Positions 12,808 through 14,691 of a stretch of DNA of 14,691 nt are shown here, piece by piece. The DNA lies in NCBI GenBank assembly GCA_034432435.1, contig DAOUBS010000241.1, positions 1 to 14,691 on the forward strand, read 5' to 3'. The translations under genes were made by a program, and so were the position numbers. Source of the DNA: JANWYT01 sp034432435. GTDB taxonomy: Bacteria > Chloroflexota > Anaerolineae > Aggregatilineales > Phototrophicaceae. A model generated the notes under the pieces. The model had not been told where the DNA came from. It saw only the letters and a program-made list of their open reading frames with translations, and searched no databases. How positions within the stretch are numbered: the first letter of the stretch is position 1; each line of letters opens with the position of its first letter.

Positions 12808-13869
12808 CTAATCGACATAATCGCGCAGGTGGCGGCTGCGGCGCGGGTGGCGCAGGCGGCGCAGGGCGCGCCCTTCGATCTGGCGGATGCGCTCACGGGT
12901 AAGGCCGAACTTCTGGCCGACCTCTTCTAGCGTGTAGCTTTGGCCGTTGGCCAGCCCAAAGCGCAGGCGCAAGATGCGCGCTTCGCGCGGGTGCAGCGTC
13001 GTCAAAAGCTGCTCAAGGCGCGCGCGCAGCGTGGCGTTGGCAACGGTATCGCTAGGGGAGGGGGCGTCTTCGCTTTCGATGAAGTGGCCCAACTCGCTGT
13101 CCTCATCTTCGCCGACAGGCTGCTCAAGGCTGAGCGGCTGCCATGAGACGCGCAGCATCCATTGAATCTTGCGCACGTCACAGCCGATCACGCTGGCGAT
13201 CTCTTCCATCGACGGTTTGCGCCCGTTCTGCTGCTCTAGCTCGCGGGCAGTGCGATACACGCGGCGGATGCGATCTGTCATGTGAACGGGCACGCGGATC
13301 GTGCGCGATTGATCGGCGATGGCGCGCGTGATCGTCTGGCGGATCCACCACGTGGCATAGGTGCTGAAACGAAAGCCGCGCCGGTGATCGTACTTTTCGA
13401 CAGCCTTCATCAGGCCGAGGTTGCCCTCTTGGATCAGATCGAGGAAGTGGACGCCGCGCCCGACGTACTTCTTGGCAATCGAGACGACGAGGCGCGTGTT
13501 GGCTTTAATGAGGTGGTCGCGTGCTTCGAGGCCATCGGCCACCGCGGCTTCGAGCGCTTCAGTGTCGCGGCTGCGTGTAGCCTTGAGCTTGCGCTGAGCT
13601 TCCAAGCCTGCTTCCATCCGCATGGCGAGGGCAATTTCATCTTCTACGCTCAACAGCGGCACGCGCGCCATCTCTTTGAGGTACAGCCCCACGGTATCGC
13701 TGCTGGTTAGGTCGTCTAACTCAACGTCGTCCTCGTCGTCGAACGACTCGTCCAGTTCGTCGTATTCGTCGAACAAGAGCGCGTCCTCAACGAAGAAGTC
13801 ATCCCCGTACTGCCCCAGCGGCTCACTGTCGAAGTCAGCATCATACTCAGCGTCAAACTCAGCTTCCAT
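12808..13869 (-). CDS. Primary-type sigma-70 factor (RpoD/SigA-like)
   Basis: A 353-residue RNA polymerase sigma factor that recognises -10/-35 promoters. Order: a very acidic N-terminus (1-54, rich in D and E, replacing a typical region 1.1); region 1.2 near 57-90 (DTVGLYLKEMARVPLLSVEDE); region 2 near 120-197, with NLGLMKAVEKYDHRRGFRFS and YATWWIRQTITRAIADQ for core binding and -10 recognition; region 3 near 208-265; and region 4 near 283-345, with the helix-turn-helix TLEEVGQKFGLTRERIRQIE for -35 binding. Size is close to Bacillus SigA (about 370). ATG 13869 is preferred because AGGGGG lies 6 bases upstream. The earlier ATG 13899 has AGGAG directly touching it, which is too close, though it would add only 10 residues. 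It is cotranscribed with the DUF177 gene. Whether it is the main sigma factor or a close group 2 paralogue cannot be told here. Confidence 0.93.
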   Translation of the reverse strand: MEAEFDAEYDADFDSEPLGQYGDDFFVEDALLFDEYDELDESFDDEDDVELDDLTSSDTVGLYLKEMARVPLLSVEDEIALAMRMEAGLEAQRKLKATRSRDTEALEAAVADGLEARDHLIKANTRLVVSIAKKYVGRGVHFLDLIQEGNLGLMKAVEKYDHRRGFRFSTYATWWIRQTITRAIADQSRTIRVPVHMTDRIRRVYRTARELEQQNGRKPSMEEIASVIGCDVRKIQWMLRVSWQPLSLEQPVGEDEDSELGHFIESEDAPSPSDTVANATLRARLEQLLTTLHPREARILRLRFGLANGQSYTLEEVGQKFGLTRERIRQIEGRALRRLRHPRRSRHLRDYVD

Positions 13870-13915
13870 TGTCTGCCCCCTGCGCCCAGGTGTGTGCATC
13901 TCCTGAGCAGTTGTG

Positions 13916-14443
13916 CTACTTGGTTAATAATTTTTTCAACACAGCTAAGCGCGGATCAATCTCATCCTGCGCGCATTGACATGCTTCTCGATTGCGATTC
14001 GCCCCACAGGAGGGGCACAGCCCGCGGCAGTCCTCACTGCAAAGCATCGGGTGTAACATCTCGATGAGGACCTCAGCGCGCAGCAGTGGGGCTAAGTCGA
14101 GGTTGGCATCGTCCCCCACGCTGAACTCACTGATGTCCGACGCTGGATACGCGAACAGCTCTTCAATCTCAAGTTCAACGGTTTGCATGACGGTATCAAG
14201 GCAGCGCGAGCATTCATTGTCTACCGAGATGGTTAGGTTGGCTTGTACCAGAATGCCTTCTTTGCTGCGCGTCATCCGCAGCGGCCCGCTGATGGAATTC
14301 ACGATAAGATCGCTGTCTACGCGCACGGCAACTGGAATATCAAGGCGTGAGTCTTGATGTGTTCCGGATGGGGCAGATAACAGGAAACCAACGTTTGTCT
14401 TCAACACGCGACTACTCAAAAGCTGTTTCGGTGGTGTGTTCAT
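13916..14443 (-). CDS. DUF177 (YceD-family) protein
   Basis: A 175-residue protein of the DUF177/YceD family, associated in bacteria and plastids with 23S rRNA accumulation or ribosome assembly. Diagnostic parts: CSRCL at 78-82, the acidic-hydrophobic LDLAPLLRAEVLIEMLHPMLC at 115-135, then SEDCRGLCPSCGANRNREACQC with C135, C139, C143, C146, C155 and C157, and DPRLAVLKKLL near the end. Cysteine spacing matches the family. The start ATG 14443 has GAGAGGG 8 bases upstream. In most bacteria rpmF (ribosomal protein L32) follows at once; here the sigma-factor gene follows instead, with no room for rpmF. A consensus promoter lies 66 bases upstream. The molecular function is not settled. Confidence 0.93.
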   Translation of the reverse strand: MNTPPKQLLSSRVLKTNVGFLLSAPSGTHQDSRLDIPVAVRVDSDLIVNSISGPLRMTRSKEGILVQANLTISVDNECSRCLDTVMQTVELEIEELFAYPASDISEFSVGDDANLDLAPLLRAEVLIEMLHPMLCSEDCRGLCPSCGANRNREACQCAQDEIDPRLAVLKKLLTK

Positions 14444-14508
14444 GTCAGATGCCCTCTCACCAGACTCGGCGCCTTCACTAACCCACCGATATCACACATT
14501 GTTATGCG

Positions 14509-14538
14509 ATTATAGGAAGGTTTTTCGCGCAGTGTCAA
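14509..14538 (-). promoter_or_regulatory. Consensus sigma-70 promoter of the DUF177-sigma operon
   Basis: The minus strand carries a perfect -35 TTGACA (14533-14538) and a perfect -10 TATAAT (14509-14514) separated by 18 bases. Initiation would fall around 14500-14503, giving a leader of about 57-60 bases before ATG 14443. Both hexamers match the consensus exactly, so this should be a strong housekeeping promoter, probably read by the very sigma factor it expresses. Confidence 0.85.
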
Positions 14539-14655
14539 CTAATCGTCAAGATGTTTTAAGTTAATCTCAATTATTAATTTATTGTACGATCTATTATTAA
14601 GACTTTTCACCTCTTTTCTCTTGTATTTTATCTTATGAACCTATCCGAAGACATG

Positions 14656-14691
14656 GTTAAAAGTCGCTAACCATCCCCACTAGGGATACAA
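14656..14691 (+). CRISPR. Possible first CRISPR repeat, cut by the window edge
   Basis: A 36-base stretch beginning GTTAAAAG and containing ATCCC (14673-14677), a 5-base spacer and GGGAT (14683-14687), ending ACAA at the window edge. The layout (GTT start, about 17 bases, ATCCC-N5-GGGAT, then a short A-rich tail) matches that of a known class of 36-37 base repeats ending GGGATTGAAAC or similar. About 95 bases before it (14561-14655) are strongly A/T rich, as a leader would be, and contain no gene. Only one copy is present, so an array is not shown. The same bases also allow ATGGTTA/TAACCAT to pair (14653-14659 with 14668-14674). Confidence 0.4.

Noticed and set aside
14653..14674. ATGGTTA/TAACCAT hairpin as an intrinsic terminator
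   Set aside because: AT-rich 7-bp stem without a following T-run, and no gene upstream on the plus strand to terminate.

Overview
The window looks like chromosomal DNA from a GC-rich bacterium, most likely a member of the Chloroflexota (Anaerolineae-like). This is inferred from gene content and style: an R3H-domain AAA ATPase, a secreted CAP/LysM protein with a long Thr-Pro linker ('TPTPTP') and a C-terminal anchor, an AidB-like acyl-CoA dehydrogenase, a DUF177 protein, and short GC-rich palindromic repeats between genes. There is no rRNA, tRNA, transposase or phage gene, and most of the window reads as ordinary core or housekeeping genome.

Layout. (1) 9-3041, plus strand: a compact run of a Trm112-like small protein, a GNAT-like protein and an R3H-domain AAA ATPase, ending in a GC-rich hairpin terminator. 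(2) 3151-5058, minus strand: acetyl-CoA synthetase, with its own promoter. Diverging from it is a small DUF3592-like membrane gene (5239-5530) that appears internally deleted and frameshifted. (3) 5554-7257, minus: an AidB-type acyl-CoA dehydrogenase. Diverging from it at 7450-8511 is a secreted CAP-domain/LysM protein. (4) 8474-9529, minus: an ABC-transporter ATPase with a TOBE domain (FbpC/PotA type), overlapping the tail of the CAP gene. (5) 9530-9711: a palindrome-rich, AT-rich spacer, then a 73-residue CxxC/CxxC protein whose tail overlaps the next gene. (6) 12490-9892, minus: a probable three-gene operon of an M20-family hydrolase, a 58-codon membrane protein and a GT4 glycosyltransferase. 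The small gene's stop overlaps the glycosyltransferase start as TTGA. (7) 14443-12808, minus: a DUF177/YceD protein and a primary-type sigma-70 factor, driven by a consensus promoter (TTGACA, 18 bp, TATAAT). They are followed by a structured 3' region and a strong intrinsic terminator. (8) 14561-14691: AT-rich DNA ending in a single 36-base element that resembles a CRISPR repeat of the ATCCC-N5-GGGAT class. The window stops inside it, so an array can only be suspected.

How the genes work together. Acetyl-CoA synthetase and the acyl-CoA dehydrogenase both act on CoA thioesters, but they are separate transcription units. The DUF177-sigma operon ties a ribosome-associated family to the general transcription factor. 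The most interesting leads are the CRISPR-like element at the right edge, the M20 hydrolase that lacks its expected last metal-ligand histidine, and the small membrane gene translationally coupled to the glycosyltransferase. All functions are read from motifs by eye; no database search was run.
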